Part shown: positions 38,101 to 51,353 of the stretch, one piece after another
Layout of the letters: the number at the start of each line of letters is the position of its first letter
Numbering within the stretch: the first letter of the stretch is position 1
The notes under the pieces: generated by a model
The model's input: the letters and a program-made list of their open reading frames with translations, nothing else
Told to the model about the DNA's origin: nothing
The model's database searches: none
Source of the DNA: Otis tarda
Lineage: Eukaryota; Chordata; Aves; Otidiformes; Otididae
Assembly (NCBI GenBank): GCA_026413225.1
Contig: CM048572.1
Location: forward strand, 1,550,001-1,614,000
Length of the DNA: 64,000 nucleotides
Reading direction: 5' to 3'
Position numbers and translations under genes: made by a program

Positions 38101-40227
38101 CACCCCAGGGCAGAGGCTGAGCCCGAGCTGGCCGAGGACAGGCAGGGTGAAAGCACAGGCAGCGCCTTGCAGCCGTCCTGGAAACATGAAAGGAGCCCTT
38201 GGGTATCCACCGGGACAAGGACAGGGGTCCCCGAAGCCCCGGCAACACAAAGCACCCCTGAGCCCCGCTGCCACTCAGCCCTCGCCCCCCGGCACGGGGG
38301 GACGTGCAAACCCCCAACCGCTCCGCAGCACGGTGGGCAGCCCAGAACTCTCCTGCGCTGCTCTGCAGCAAGGCCAAAACATCATGTGAGCTACCCTGTT
38401 CGTGGTGAAGGGAGTGGGGGGGGTCAGAACCACAGGGTGCCCCCAGCTCCTGGAGACTGCGCACCGCTCCTCCTCATGTGGGACTGGCAGGGGCACAGCC
38501 CTGGAAAAGTGCCTCGTCCCCCAACCCGGGCTCCACGACGTGCGTCCCACCCAGGCCGGTGCACCGGTGCTGGCTGAAGCCCAGCGCATCCCACGGGCAG
38601 CCCACAGCACCGCACAGCGCCCCGCGCAGTGGCCTTCTCCGCGACCGGCCCTACCTCGGTGCCAGCTCCCCATGCCTCCAGCACAGCGCGTCGCTGCCAG
38701 GCTGTCGCCGCGTCCGAGGCAGCGCTTTCCGCAGAGCCGCCTCTTCCTGAGCCCCAACACCCCCGCGCAGTGATTGATGCGTACCGCAGCCGCAGCCCAG
38801 CTGGGAACTGGGCTGCCTTCCCATCCCGCCGGCGGGCTCCCCCTCGCCAGGCGCTCTGTGCCCACACCGCAGCCCCTTGGCACGGCGGGAGGGTCCCACG
38901 TGGAGGCTGGTGCCAGCCCCATCCGCCCCCTTTGCCTGCAAACACCTGACTCATCGCGGGCCAGGCACCGGCGCGGGCTGCGATCCTGCCAGGATCCTGT
39001 ACACACACCGGCAGCAGAGGAGAGCTCAGCAGGCAGCGGGACCCACCGTACATCACCATCCCAAGCGAACCTGGCACTTCACCCCCCCATCTCCTCCACG
39101 GGTCCTAGGGCAGCAAACGCAGCGCTGCCTCCAAAACGCGTCCCCAAGCACCCCACTTGCCCTCGTCAGCTTGGAGACGTACCAGCAGCCAGCGCTGAAC
39201 AGAAGCTCTTTCATCGCCGCTGCCCACAGCGAAGCGCGGAGCGTGACACCCAGCACATCCCCGCCCACAGGGATCCCTGTCCCCTGCCTTGTCCCCTGGG
39301 AGGGACACCAGCACAGAGCCAACACCGGGGCTCGGTACCGCGCCGCAGAGGAGCCTCGCACCCCTGTAACGCAGCAGCACAAAGTGCCGGAGTCACCAGT
39401 TGGAGCTCTCCACAGGGTACCCGCGGGCTGGGGTGCCCAGGGACCACGGCCGCCGGCCCCGGGGGCAGCCTCGCCACCCCTCGCAGCTCTGCACCCCTCC
39501 CACCGCGGGCAGGGCTGGCATCACCCATCTCCGAGCACCCACAACTGTAAAACCTCCTGTCCGGAGCCTCCGCGTGAACACGGAGGAGACAGAGAAAGCG
39601 GAGGGAAGGGTCAGCCCAGAGCTGAGAGACGAAACGCAGACAGGAAAAGGGGGGACAAAGGGAGCGACGGCGGCAGACAAAGACCCCGAGAGCAGAGCCG
39701 TGTCTCAGGTCGCACTTCACACAGGATGGGAAAGACCCAAGCTCCTCGGCCCTGGGCAGCGCTGCCCGGGGAGCAAGCCAGTCTGGGGGGCAGGGGGAGC
39801 AGGCCGTGACCATGGGCTGTGCGCCCCTCTGATCAGCGCTGAGCCCCATGAAACATCCCTGTGCTGGCTCCGCAAGGCAGCCCAGGGCTAACAACAGTGG
39901 AAGGGGTCTTCCCTCCATCCCTGGCGAGAAGCAATGAGGCACCCAGCCGGGCATGCTCAGGCGCCAGGGTGCTGGGCTGGAAGGGACCCACCGTGCCCGC
40001 TACCCACTAACAGGGATGGAGATGCTTGTGGAAACGTCTTTCTGCCTCCCTCCAAAATCTGCCACTGGTGAGACCCACGGGGTGCGCAAGGAAGACCTGA
40101 ACAGCAAGGGGTTTCAAACAGGGCCCTGCTGGCGCCTTGGCCCTGTGGCTCCCTGTGGCCCATCGAAGAGCCCCCCCTCTGCTGAACCCCTTGCACCCTG
40201 CTAGAGGCCACCACATTGTGCTCGAGG

Positions 40228-40505
40228 ACTGAATCACAGATGTGGGGCTGGTTGAGGTTGGAGGGACCTCTGGAGGTCCAACCCTCTGCTCCATCAGGGC
40301 CACCCAGAGCCAGCTGCCCAGGACCACGACCAGGCAGCTTTCGAGGGCGGAGACTCCACAACCTCCCTGGGCAACCTGTGCCAGCGCTCGGTCAGCCCCG
40401 CAGCGAAAATGTGACGTTTGGAGGGATCCCGTGTGTCAGTTTGAGCCCGTGGCCTCAGGTCCTGTCCCTGGGCATCACTGAAGAGCCTGGCTCCGTTCTC
40501 TCGGC
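40228..40505 (-). mobile_element. CR1 LINE 3' fragment
   Basis: Minus-oriented: GAATCACAGATG, GGTTGAGGTTGGAGGGACC, CAGGGCCACCCAGAGCC and CTCCCTGGGCAACCTGTGCC, continuing into the region preceding the CR1 3' UTR. Confidence 0.92.
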
Positions 40506-42378
40506 AGGAAGCCGCGGCTGCGGCTGAGGACGGCACGTGCCGCTGGGAGCAGGGGGAAGCTGCCCCATGGACGAGCTCCCCGACTTTTCACCCTAAGGAG
40601 AGGCGAATGACCCCCACGGGGCGGCACAGGCCACCTCGCGTAGCACATTTGTCCCTTTAAAAGGGAGGGGACAGCAGAGTCCCGGCAGACCCCGAGACCT
40701 CCATGCGTGTTTCAGCGCAGGGTTCAGGCCAGCAGAAAGACGTCAGCCGCTGTCCCACCCCACAGCAGAGCTCCCCTAACGCCGCGGTGCCAGGCTCAGC
40801 AAGAAGCCGGCTGTAGTGCCCTGAGCCATATCTCCTCCTCACCCACCAAAAAACCACACCGAGATCCCTCCTGGGGCAGGGAGCAGCTTGGGGACCCACC
40901 CACCCCAGAGGTGCCCCGCAAGCAAGCCCCGAGCCACGCCATGAGCCAAGCTCCAGCAAACATGGCGGGTGCTGCAGCGTCCCCCCTCGCTCCCACCGCC
41001 CCTGCTGACCCCACAGCGTGGTTTCCTGGCGTCCCTGCGGTCCCGCTCGGCACAGGAGGTGACCGTTTGCACCACCCACTGCCACCCAAAGCACGATTCG
41101 GTGACTCGGGCACCGGAGCGGAGCCAGTCCCTCTGACCATGGTGGGACACAGCTCAACTCTTCTAAGAGGTGAGGGCTAAGCTGGGCTTAGGTTTTAGTC
41201 CAGCATCACAGTAAGTCCTTAGATCCCAGCAGAGAATGCTGTGGGGTTGGAGGGGCATGGTCTTATCCCCTCGCCCCAAGCCTGGCCATCGCTCCAGAGG
41301 CATTTGCAAACCCGGAGGAAGACAGGGAGGCGGCTGCCTCACGGAGCAGCTCTATCCACACGCGGACTGAAGGTTTCCTTCAGTCCCAGACAGAGCTCTG
41401 ACTCCGAGCATCAAAATGTTTCTGACTGCTCTGGGAGAAATTAAACCTGGGGTGAGGGGGGAAGGGCTGGCAAAGCCGATCTCTGCCCTGCAAATGCTGG
41501 AAAATCCATTGAAAAACTCCACCCAAACCTGTATTTAAAAAAAAAAGTACGTTTGATGGTCACTAGCACCGGGCACATCCCTCACGTAAGGAAGGCTCAC
41601 AGAGGACGACCCTCCCCACGTTCTGGCATACACGTGGGACGGAGGGGAGTGCGGGGGTGCGGCCAAGGTGTCCTGGAGCCGCTGCACCACCAGCCTGCCC
41701 GGCGAGGGGCTGCCCCGACGCCTCGCAGCCCCAGGGATGAGAAGGGCTGGTGCAAAGGGCTGTCCACAGCGGGAGCGCGGTGCTGGGCCCCGGGCCCCCT
41801 CTGCCCCGAGCCCCCACACGGGGAGCCAGGCAACGTGGCGCCCGTCACACCGGGAAGCTCAGGGAAGGAGGGGAGGGCAGCAGAGCTGTGCCACCGCCTC
41901 ACTGCTGGGCTTCGTGCCGCCAGCACCCCGCACAAGGCTCCTTGCAGGGAAACCGCGGCACACGGGGCCTGGTCAGGCGGCAGCCACGGCACTGCTCCCT
42001 CCCCGCCTCCCACCCCAGCAGGAGACGCGGGCCTTCGGGAGGGGTCTCATCCTGCAACCATCCTCCTGCCCAGAGCCTGCACCCAGGAGCTGACTCGGGC
42101 CTGCCACCCCCCGTTTCCCCGGCTTTCGGGATGCCTGGCTCATGCTTCCTAAAGCCACCAGCGCAGGCTTCACTCTGGTTGCTCCCCATCCCATCCTCTC
42201 CCAGCCACGAGGAATGTGTGTCCAGAATGTGTGTCCCTGAGGCTGCGCAGCCATGAACCACAACCCCTCCCGTGACACCAGACGGAAGCAGAATCGGGGC
42301 CCTAAGAAACCCCAGAGCACCACTGCACGAGAGTAAATAACAAGAGCAGCACGCCCCCCTGCCCATCTCGGGGTTCAA

Positions 42379-42557
42379 CACAGAATCACAAAAGGATTTG
42401 GGTGGGAAGGGACCATTAAAGCCCACCCAGTCCAACCCCCCTGCAAGGAGCAGGGCCATCTCCAACCAGATCAGGTTGCTCAGAGCCCCGGCCAACCTGG
42501 CCTGGAATGTTTCCAGGGATGGGGCATCCACCGCCTCTCTGGGCAACCTGTTCCACC
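42379..42557 (-). mobile_element. CR1 LINE 3' fragment
   Basis: Minus-oriented and close to the copies at 6880 and 60449: AGAATCACAAAAGGATTTGG, CATCTCCAACCAGATCAGG and GGAATGTTTCCAGGGATGGG. It ends at CTGGGCAACCTGTTCC. Confidence 0.94.
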
Positions 42558-45500
42558 CCTGTAACGAGCTGGGTCAGGGCACAGGCCCATGGCTGAGGCC
42601 AGCTCTGCCAGGGCCGCGTGAGCCGCCGGGCCAGGAGCAAAGTGGAGAGCAGGCTGTTCGCTGGTGAAGACCTGCAGCTCCGAGGAGTGGGAGGGCAGGA
42701 GAGGGGGAACCCTCTCCTATGCACAAAATATCCCCCGAATCCCCATGGTGCAGTGGCTTCCCAGGCTGCCGCAGAGACCAACGTGTGCCCTCTGCGGGTG
42801 CTCGGGCCGAGCAGAAAATAGAATTTTAGCTTTTTCCAAGGCAAGGGCAGCTCTGAGGCCGCGGAGATGTTCAAGCCTCACAGGCAATTATCAAAGACAA
42901 GAGATAAATGTTTTAAAGGCCAGAAGGGGTGGAAGAAGGATAACAGAGGGTGGGGTGGGCAGCAGCACACGAGGTTCCTTCATCATCTTGGACCTTCCAC
43001 ACAGATGACACCACGGGACACTGGGGGACACGAGGAGCTCGGGCCACGTGGGCAGATCTGGGGCTACTGCCCAGAAAAAAAATGGTGCTGAGGAGAGGGC
43101 ACCTTAGTCCTGCCCCAGGACTGCAACTGCACTACAGGGTGCACCCCAACCCAACTCAGACCCCTCTCCTGCCACCTCCTGCCTCCCGCCACGCTGGAGG
43201 GCAGGACACGCTGCGCCATGTCCCCGTGTCCTGCGGGACAGTGCAGTGCCCTGCTCATTGGGTGGGCCTCCCGCACTGGCCAGGCTCACTCCTGCCCATC
43301 CTCATGGTTTCCAGATTGTCTGGGGCAGTGTTCCAGTGCCCAGGGTCCCTGAAGACCCCCCTGGGTACCCCCAGACCTGATGCAAAGCTCACCAGGAGAT
43401 GTGCTGGTTGGATCCGGGTCTTGGGTAGGCACCCATTGCGGGGAGCACCCCACCCAGATCGTGCTCCACGTGCTCCCGGCTCCCCTCTCCTCTCCCATCA
43501 GCTCCCCACCAGGTCACATCTCCCAGGAGCTGGGACGCCATCTCCTCCCAGCCCGGCCTCGGCTTTGCCCGCGCGTCAGACCACCAGTTCCCAGGATCAG
43601 ATTCACTCTGATTCCCTCCAGCTTGACACCCTTTATCCATCCCCTGCTTGTCTTTCAGCCACAATTTGCTCCGCCCGGGCTGCTTTCCCTGCCTGTTTTA
43701 TATTCAGGATGTATAAATAATGTATGTATTGCATACATCAACGCAGCGCCATCGCGGCGCACCACCACTTCAGAAGGTCCGAGTCCCAGAGCCACCGTGA
43801 CGGTCCCCAGCAACCGGCACTGCAGTGCCCGCTCCTGCACCCGCGTCCTAAAATACACGCGCGGCATAGCTGGATTCCAGCTGCTGCGGGGAAAACCATA
43901 CCTTGGAAATTTCCATGCTGCAAAGCGTTTCACAGATACGTGAAAGGACCAACAAGGTGTCAAAGGAGCTCAAACAAGTCACGGGGCCGCGCAGGAGCCA
44001 GAAATAGCAACCAGGAGCCTGGGTCAGAGGCGCTGGGAAGGACAGCGGCGCGGGCGGCCGGACACCCCCCGTCAAGCTGCCCCACCGCGGAAAACAGCCT
44101 TCAAATGGCCGCCTCCGTGGGGACGGATGGCAAGAGGTTCACGGCCTTGAACAACCTTTCTTACCCAGCTCCGACTCCACTTTGCTGAGAAAATACTTCA
44201 CTGGTCTCACTTCAGTAGGGATTTGCAAGCAGCAGCATTTGTCCCCCCGTGGAGCTGGGCAGAATTTGTCCTTTGGCACCCAAGTGCCTGGGCACGACAG
44301 ACACCCAAACCGGGGACAAACGGAAAACTCCTCAATGACTTGCAAAATGCAACAAAAAAAAAACCAAAACCCATAGTCATCAGGCTTCAGCTTGCTGCAG
44401 GGTGACGGGTCTGCAAATCCTCCAGAAGGAGATCAGAGGCCGGGAAGCACCGACCCGGACACGCGTGCACGTCAGCCTCCGACCCAGCGGTGAGCTGCAG
44501 CACCGACGACGGGGCTGAGCCCACGGGCAGCTCCCACAGTTCACATCTCCGGCTGAGGGTATCTGAGCCTAGACTGGACACGGGAAGACGCCCAAATAAT
44601 ATTTTTGAAGCATAACAACGGTACTCGTCCATCATCCTTGAGCTGGTTCAGAATAGCGCAATGGATTTACAGCCCTGCCTGATGTGCTGGGGCTCACCAG
44701 GAAAAGGGAGGCAGGTGACCCCCACTTTTAATCCGAATTACAGCAACACCTGCTCAGCAAGGAGCCACACAGCGGGTCTGCAGGGACCGGAGATGCTCCC
44801 GGTGCGGGCACGGAGAGGAGGGAGGTGGCGGGAGGGCAGGGGCTGCCTGCGCCCGAAGCAGCAGGTCAGGAGGCGCAGCCGAGCAGGGGACCGTGCTCCG
44901 GGGTTGGGACAAGGACAGCTGGATGCAGCCACCAGCTCGCCAAAGTGCCAGGGCACCAAACCCCGCACCCCGGCCGCTGCCAGGGAAGGGAGGGAAAGGT
45001 GGAGCTCCCTTTGCAGGCAGCGCACATCTCCAGCTCGGTGCTGGCGTACCTCGCAGCCAGGCTTGGGAAACGCTGATAAGATGAGCGAAAACATCTTCTC
45101 TCCCTGCTCTCGCGCTGCCCTCCTTCCAGACAATTAATTTCAGCCCTGCGCCAGCCCGTGGCTGTCTTGCAGCGCCGCTGTGAATCATCGGCAGTGAAAC
45201 GCTGACTCACAGAGGTGAGGCTCCAGATGCGGCTGACGCGGGAGCCCTGGTCCCCGCAGCCTCCTGCGAGCTCGCCCCCGACAGCCGACCGCCCTGCTTC
45301 AGGCCCCCACTCCGCCTCTGCGAGCCCCAGGGGCCGCAGCAGCCCCCCGCCGCAACAGGGAGAGGATGCTTCAAGAGGTCATTTAACCCCACTCGGCTCA
45401 ACACGGGGAGCAGCTCCGTCCACACTGGCCCAACAAGCCTTTAATGGTCTCCTGTGGTGGAAACTCCTCTCCCTGCACCAGGGCTTTATCCTCATCCTAT

Positions 45501-48500
45501 TAGAGAGGTGTCCTCTGGCATCCCTGTTGTTTTCGGCTGTGGTTGTCCCTGTCCCAAGGAGCCAGGGCAGAGCTCCTTCTGCCCTTCCGCTCTTTCAAGC
45601 TCTGCAGCTCCCCACCACCCCCAGGCCACCGTGACCCCTCCATGGGAGCAGCCCTGCAGACAGCCGGTGTCGGCGGCAGCTCGGCCCTGCACGGAGAAGG
45701 CAACGCTCGTGGCAGCTCACTCAGCCCAGGGACAGCAAGGCCCTGCGGCCACCACTCAACCAGCAGGACCTGCGGCCACCTCGGTGGGAAAGGGCATCCT
45801 CAGGTCTGCCTCGGTCCCTCGCAGAGACGATCCACAGGCCCTCAGAGAGCAGCAGTCCACAGAGCCGTGGAGCCGTGGCAAAGCCAGGGAGGTCCCTGCA
45901 GGACCAGCCCCAGAGCTCCGCTCTGCTCGAGCCTGAAAGAGCAGAAAACAGGTGGCAGAGGCACGGGCAACAGCACCGAGCGCTGCCGGGTCCAAACCAA
46001 AACCACTCGGTTCCTCCTCCTGCCATCAGCATCTGGGCTGTGCCGCGAGGGTCTGCTCCACGTGCTCTTGCTGACAGTGGCTGGATGGACGTCGGGGTTC
46101 ACCTCTGGTCTCCTGCAGATCCCTGTTAGCCAGGACAGCGAGGCTTTGCGCTCGCAGCACTGAGGTTCGCCATCTGGTGCGTAACCACAGCTTTCTAAGA
46201 CCCCTCATGCCTGCTCACCTGTCTCAAGCCCCCTCTCCACGTTCCCTCCTCATGCCCCACTATTTTCTCTCTCTTTCTGTGGTCGGTCACACAGACGGAT
46301 GTTTCAGCATCCAAGTCTTTTCCCAGGCAATCAGAACTTCTTCTGATGTTCTCTATCTACTGCAAAGCAGCTCCCCCTTCGCCTCACACCAAAGGCATCC
46401 CCCAGTTCACACGACCCGGCTCCTCTGCCCGGCAGGCAGACAACGGGCAGGGGCCAAAGCACAGGAGCGCGGGCACCGCGCCCCAGGCACCCCGCGCGCA
46501 GGGCTCAGTCGCTGCAGAAGCGGCAGGGCAGCGGGGCGCAGGGAGAAGCTTTACTGCTCACCCATCCCCTGCCGCTGCCATGTCCATTGTCCAGTCCGCC
46601 CTGCAACCACGAGGTGTTTGCAGGCGCAGTCTCTCCGTTCGCCCCCGAGCCTTGCACCACGCGTCCACCCACGTCGCTGGACACACGTGTCTCACGGCCA
46701 CGTTGCCCATAACTCATCCTTTTCCCATCTCCTCCAAGCCTGCTCCCTCCCACCCACTTGCCAGGAGCATTTGGGAAGAAGACGCCAGACCAGCACAGCA
46801 CGATGTTCTCCTGCCCAGCAGGACAGCGCGAGCTCAAGCAGGTCGCACGAGGAACATGAAGGATGGCGCGAGCGTTCCCCCTTCCCCTCAGGTGCCTTTC
46901 TGACCAGCCTGTGAGCAGACCTCGCCCCGGCCCAGCTGAGCTCTGCTGCCTTGCCCTGCTAACCAGACCAAGGCTGGCCCACCAGACAACAGCACCGCAC
47001 CAGGACGACACGGCCCTGCCGCCACCCCTGCGCTCAGGGAGGGAAAAGCAACAAGGTCTGAGGTTGCTGGAGGAGGAGATCGATCCCCACCAGTGAACCA
47101 GAAGAGGCTGCTCCCAGTCACACTCCTGCCCCTCCAGCTGGTCCGGCAGGTCCAGACCAGAGCCTGCCCGGCGACGGAGGGCAGGAAGGTCTCACCAAGG
47201 CTGTCTGGACCAGTCCCCTCCTGAAGACAGGCCCAAGCCTGCCCTATCAGGCAGCGGGCCGTAAATCAACGTAGGGCTGTGACAGCCAGTACAGACGCTT
47301 TTGTCAGGAGAGGTGGTTGCTTTAGAGCCAAGGAAGCCTGGCAGCCTGGGCTGTTGAGTCGGGGTGCTCTGCAACCGCTGACCCAACCTGGAGCTCCTGA
47401 GGGATGCTGAGCTGAGGAAGAGGAGTCAAACCCAGGGCTGAAGCAGCTGCCGAATAACACAATGAGAAGCGGATGGTGGCTCTTCATCGACAGGGCGCAC
47501 GACAGCCAGGCTGGAGCTGCCAAGGGATGAAGTGGGTCAAGTGGGGAAGAATATGAGAGTAAAGGTAGCAAGGACGAGATGATCCTATGGCAACACGCCC
47601 ACGTGAGGGCAGTGATCCCGTGTAACACCTCCACACGCTTTGGGATCCACCGCGTGGATCCAGCCACGGCGTGGGGCTCTCCCGCCTCTCTGAGCGGGGC
47701 TGGCAAAGGCGCTCTCCTGCAGCAAGCTCTGACTTAATTGACATGTGTTGAACCTGTGTCTGGGCAATTATGTATTTATATGATGTCAGCAGTTGCCAAG
47801 AGCCCGGACATCTGCTCGCTCATCATGCGGGAGCCAGGCAGCGCAGAGACATCTGACCCCAGAGCAGGACGCCGGGCTTCTGCAAACACAGCTGACAGGC
47901 AGCACAGTGCATCCCCCGCCACGGAGCGCACGGTCCCCCACCGGCATCGCCTTCGGGAGGCGGGCAGCGATCTGCTGCCCACCCTGGCACCAGGGTTAAT
48001 AACACAGCCTGGGCTTATTTCACTCTGGAAGCCGGGCTCGGCTCCCCTGCGGCTCCAAAGGCATCGTGCCATGGGTAAAAAATGAATCATGAGAAAGTTA
48101 GGGGAAAAAAAATAAGCAAAGTTAAGAAGCCACCGAGTTCACAGGCAGAGGGCACAGCTGTCCCCCAAGCCAGCCTTGAGTTAGGCAGCGATGCAACCCG
48201 TCGTGTCCCCGGCGGCGAGAGCAGCTGGGGCAGAGTCTGTCCCCAGAGACCAAACCCTCCGTCCAGCTTGCTCCCTCCATGCTCCGGCCCCAGCCCTTTT
48301 GGCACCAGGAAAAATCAGGGAAGAGGAGCATGACCCCTGCTGCGTTCCGGGGAGAGGGAGAGGGCTGAGGCGCCTCCTCCTCCAAGGCTGCCAGGAGACA
48401 AAAGTAGCTCATAGCTCGTCCTCCTCCCTGCTGCCCTGCTCCCGCCGCACGCGGCGGCACACGGCCCTTTTGCAAATCCTGGGCAATTTCGGGCCATTCT

Positions 48501-48959
48501 AAACAAGGGTTCACTCCTACCCCTCCGAGTGACACCTCCCAGCTGAATAAATAAGTTCAGCAAAAAATTGCTGTGACCCTTGCAGCAGACAGCTCAGGAG
48601 GCCAACTTCCACGCACTGTCATTAACATGCAAACGAAGATCTCTCTCCGGTGGGTCAGCAGAGCGGTGACTCAGCCCTTGCACAAACACCCCGCGCTCCT
48701 CCAGATGAAAGTGCAGCCCGGACGCCATCCATCAGTGAGAGGAAAGAGCCCGCGCAGACGGAGCCCCAGCCACCCCTCGTCCCCGGGTTTGCTCTGCCTG
48801 CTCCCTGAGGCCCAGGAGCGCAGGATGGAGCGCCTGGCAGCTCAGATGCTGCGAGCAAAGGGCACAGCGAGGACAGATCCTCACACCAAGATCCAGCGAC
48901 AAACCAGGCGCCCCTGGGCCAGAAACCCTACAGCCACCAGCATCACCCTCGGCTGGCTG

Positions 48960-49003
48960 CCCGCATCCCACCCGCATCCCGCCCACATCCCGCCCGCATC
49001 CCA
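48960..49003 (+). repeat. 11-bp minisatellite, four units
   Basis: Four units of CCCRCATCCCR are followed by a partial fifth. Confidence 0.9.
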
Positions 49004-51330
49004 CCCGCTGCTCCAGAAAGAGCCGCAGGAGCGTGGAGGTTCGTTAAGGCTTTTCGCTAAACCAAAGGCTGCTCGGCTTGTCCCTCTGCCGCGTCAGGCA
49101 GCCCTGTAAAGCCCGGAATGTGCCTCTTCCAGGCAAACACATACCTTCTAAAAGGCAGGCGTGCACCGTCAGCAGAGCTCAGAGCGCACCAGCAGCGGGG
49201 AGCCAGCAGATTTACGATACGACAGCGCACCCGGGGCGTTCGGCCCTTCCAGCAAAGGTCCGGCACGAAGCACGGCTGGGGGCAGGAGCACTACAGACAG
49301 GGCAGCGGAGAAAGCGGGTTGCTCAACGTTCGGCACCCAGCACCCTCCGACGCGACGGCGCGTGGCGAACCAGCCCTGTGGGTGCACCGAAGGGTTTAAG
49401 CCACCACCTAGAGCGACCTCCCCATCCTCCAGCCCCCGAGTCACCGCCACAGCTCCCTCCCACGCTGCAGGATGTCACTTCATCCAAAGACTTTCCAAGT
49501 GCCTTACAAAAGCCCACCCTTGGCAAGGTAAAGAAAAGGGACCCAAGGCCACCACTTACCCAGGCAGGCTTGTGGCCGCCGTGAGTAGGGACACCCGAGC
49601 AGTGCAGCCACCGACACCTCCCCAAACCCTTCTGCACCACCCAGCCTTCCTGTGCCGCCCTGACCGCCCCTGTCCCCACACAGCCACCACCGAACGAGGC
49701 ACTTCCTTCCCTAGGGTGAGGGTGTCAGTGATTTGGGCAGAGGAACCCAAAATCAGGGTTCAATGATGCCCAGAGACGCCCTGGGGTGCCCTTCTGCCCC
49801 AGGACAGCGTGGTGCAGCCGGCAGGACTTCCCGCTGCGCTGCTGGAGAGGACAGCAGACAGCGCTGGGGATGGTACCCAGAAAGCTCCACCTCTGCGGTT
49901 GCTTAGCGACCAGCATCCCGCAGGAGCCACCTCGCCCGCTCCTCCCTGCCAGCAGCACCAGCTCTGCTGCAACGGCTCCAGCAGCAGAGGTGAGACCAGA
50001 AACATCCATCCGGTACCCGCCTGCTTCCCCCTTCCCACTGAAGCCCCACAGCCTGGCTGTGCCGGGACGTGCTCCGCTGCAATCTGTCCCTGCACCCCTT
50101 CGGGCCCCCACGTCCCAGCCCCCAGCCTTGCGCCGGACCCGAGCCCTGCAGGAGAGGGAGCAGCGCTTTGGGGTGAGACAGACCTCCCACTCCCTCTCCA
50201 GCTGCTGCCTCCAGAAGCCGCTAAATGCTAGAGAGGGGAAGGAAAAGGAGAAAAGGAAACCACTTCACCCCCTCCGAGCCCATCTCAAACAGCCAGCCCG
50301 GCTGACTGGGAACGAGCATCTCCCTCAGCACCACACAACTTCCCCAGGACACCGACGCGTCCGAGCCCCCTCCCCGTGCTCTGCTCAGCGTCATCCTCCA
50401 CAGCCTGGCTCCCTCCTAGCAAGTCCCCAAGCTGCAAAGGGCAAATCACAAGCCTCAGCATCGCTGTTGCTCCCCAGCTGACAGAGGCCAACGTACTTGG
50501 GGAAAATCCCTCCAAACATCCCAAAATCCTTTTGCAAGGAAGAAAATGCTTCCAGTTCACAGGGAGCAAAGCAGCTGACCAGTAAGTGAAACAGGCAGGA
50601 GCTGGAGCTCAAGGAAGGGAAATGTTCTTGCAAACGTCTTCCTGGACACCGCCTGCAATGTGTGCTGTTCATCTCACTTCTGAGTGAAGACAGGTTAGCT
50701 GGCTGGAGAGAGGAGCAGGACACTGCTGTATTAACCCTGGAAAATCAAGGCTGGGAAACAGACCTTCTGGGCTTCCTAAGGCTATCCCCAGCACTGGTGT
50801 CTCCAGCAGAGGTCCAGCCTCTCACGGGTTGGAGCTAGAGAGCAAACCACGCTTTTCCCCTCGACTTGGCACCTGAAAATCTCATTAATCATCAGCGCTG
50901 CAAGAAATCGATGCGACTGCAAACGCACTGCCCCAAAGTCTCGTTAAAAAAGCCGAGAGCCTTCCGCGAGCTCCCAGCCCTGCAGGAACAGCCTCCGTGC
51001 AGCTCGGCGCCGGGTGCCAGCCCCGCAGCGGGCAGAGGCTCTGTGCTTGGGCTGAAGTAGCCCAAGGTACCTGCAGCGGGGTCTCCAGAGGCTGCTCTCC
51101 AAAGGTCCCCACCTTCCCTGGCAGCCCCACCCAGGGCCGTGCTGGATGGCACTGGGAGATGCTGCTGGTTGGCGTGGCCTGGCGTCCCACGCGCAGCTCG
51201 CTCCCCGGCAGCATCCACAACAAAGGTTTTACTCTGAAGGGGAGTAGAATATCCTAGGAGGGCTGGGTTTTTTTTAAGGTACAGGAAGGAGATACCTCAT
51301 GCAACAAAATGACTACTACTACAGGTTTTT

Positions 51331-51353
51331 AAAACAAACAAACAAACAAAAAA
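51331..51353 (+). repeat. CAAA microsatellite
   Basis: An AAAC/CAAA tetranucleotide run ends in an A-stretch. There is no flanking element I can identify. Confidence 0.85.

Larger units (their letters stand above)
33659..45000 (-). other. EPB41L1: EPB41L1 5' intron/regulatory DNA, proximal part
   Basis: It lies upstream of the first coding exon, which begins with an acceptor, so it is presumably intronic if noncoding first exons lie further right. CR1 fragments are at 35008-35155, 40228-40505 and 42379-42557. No coding exon is supported on either strand. Confidence 0.7.
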
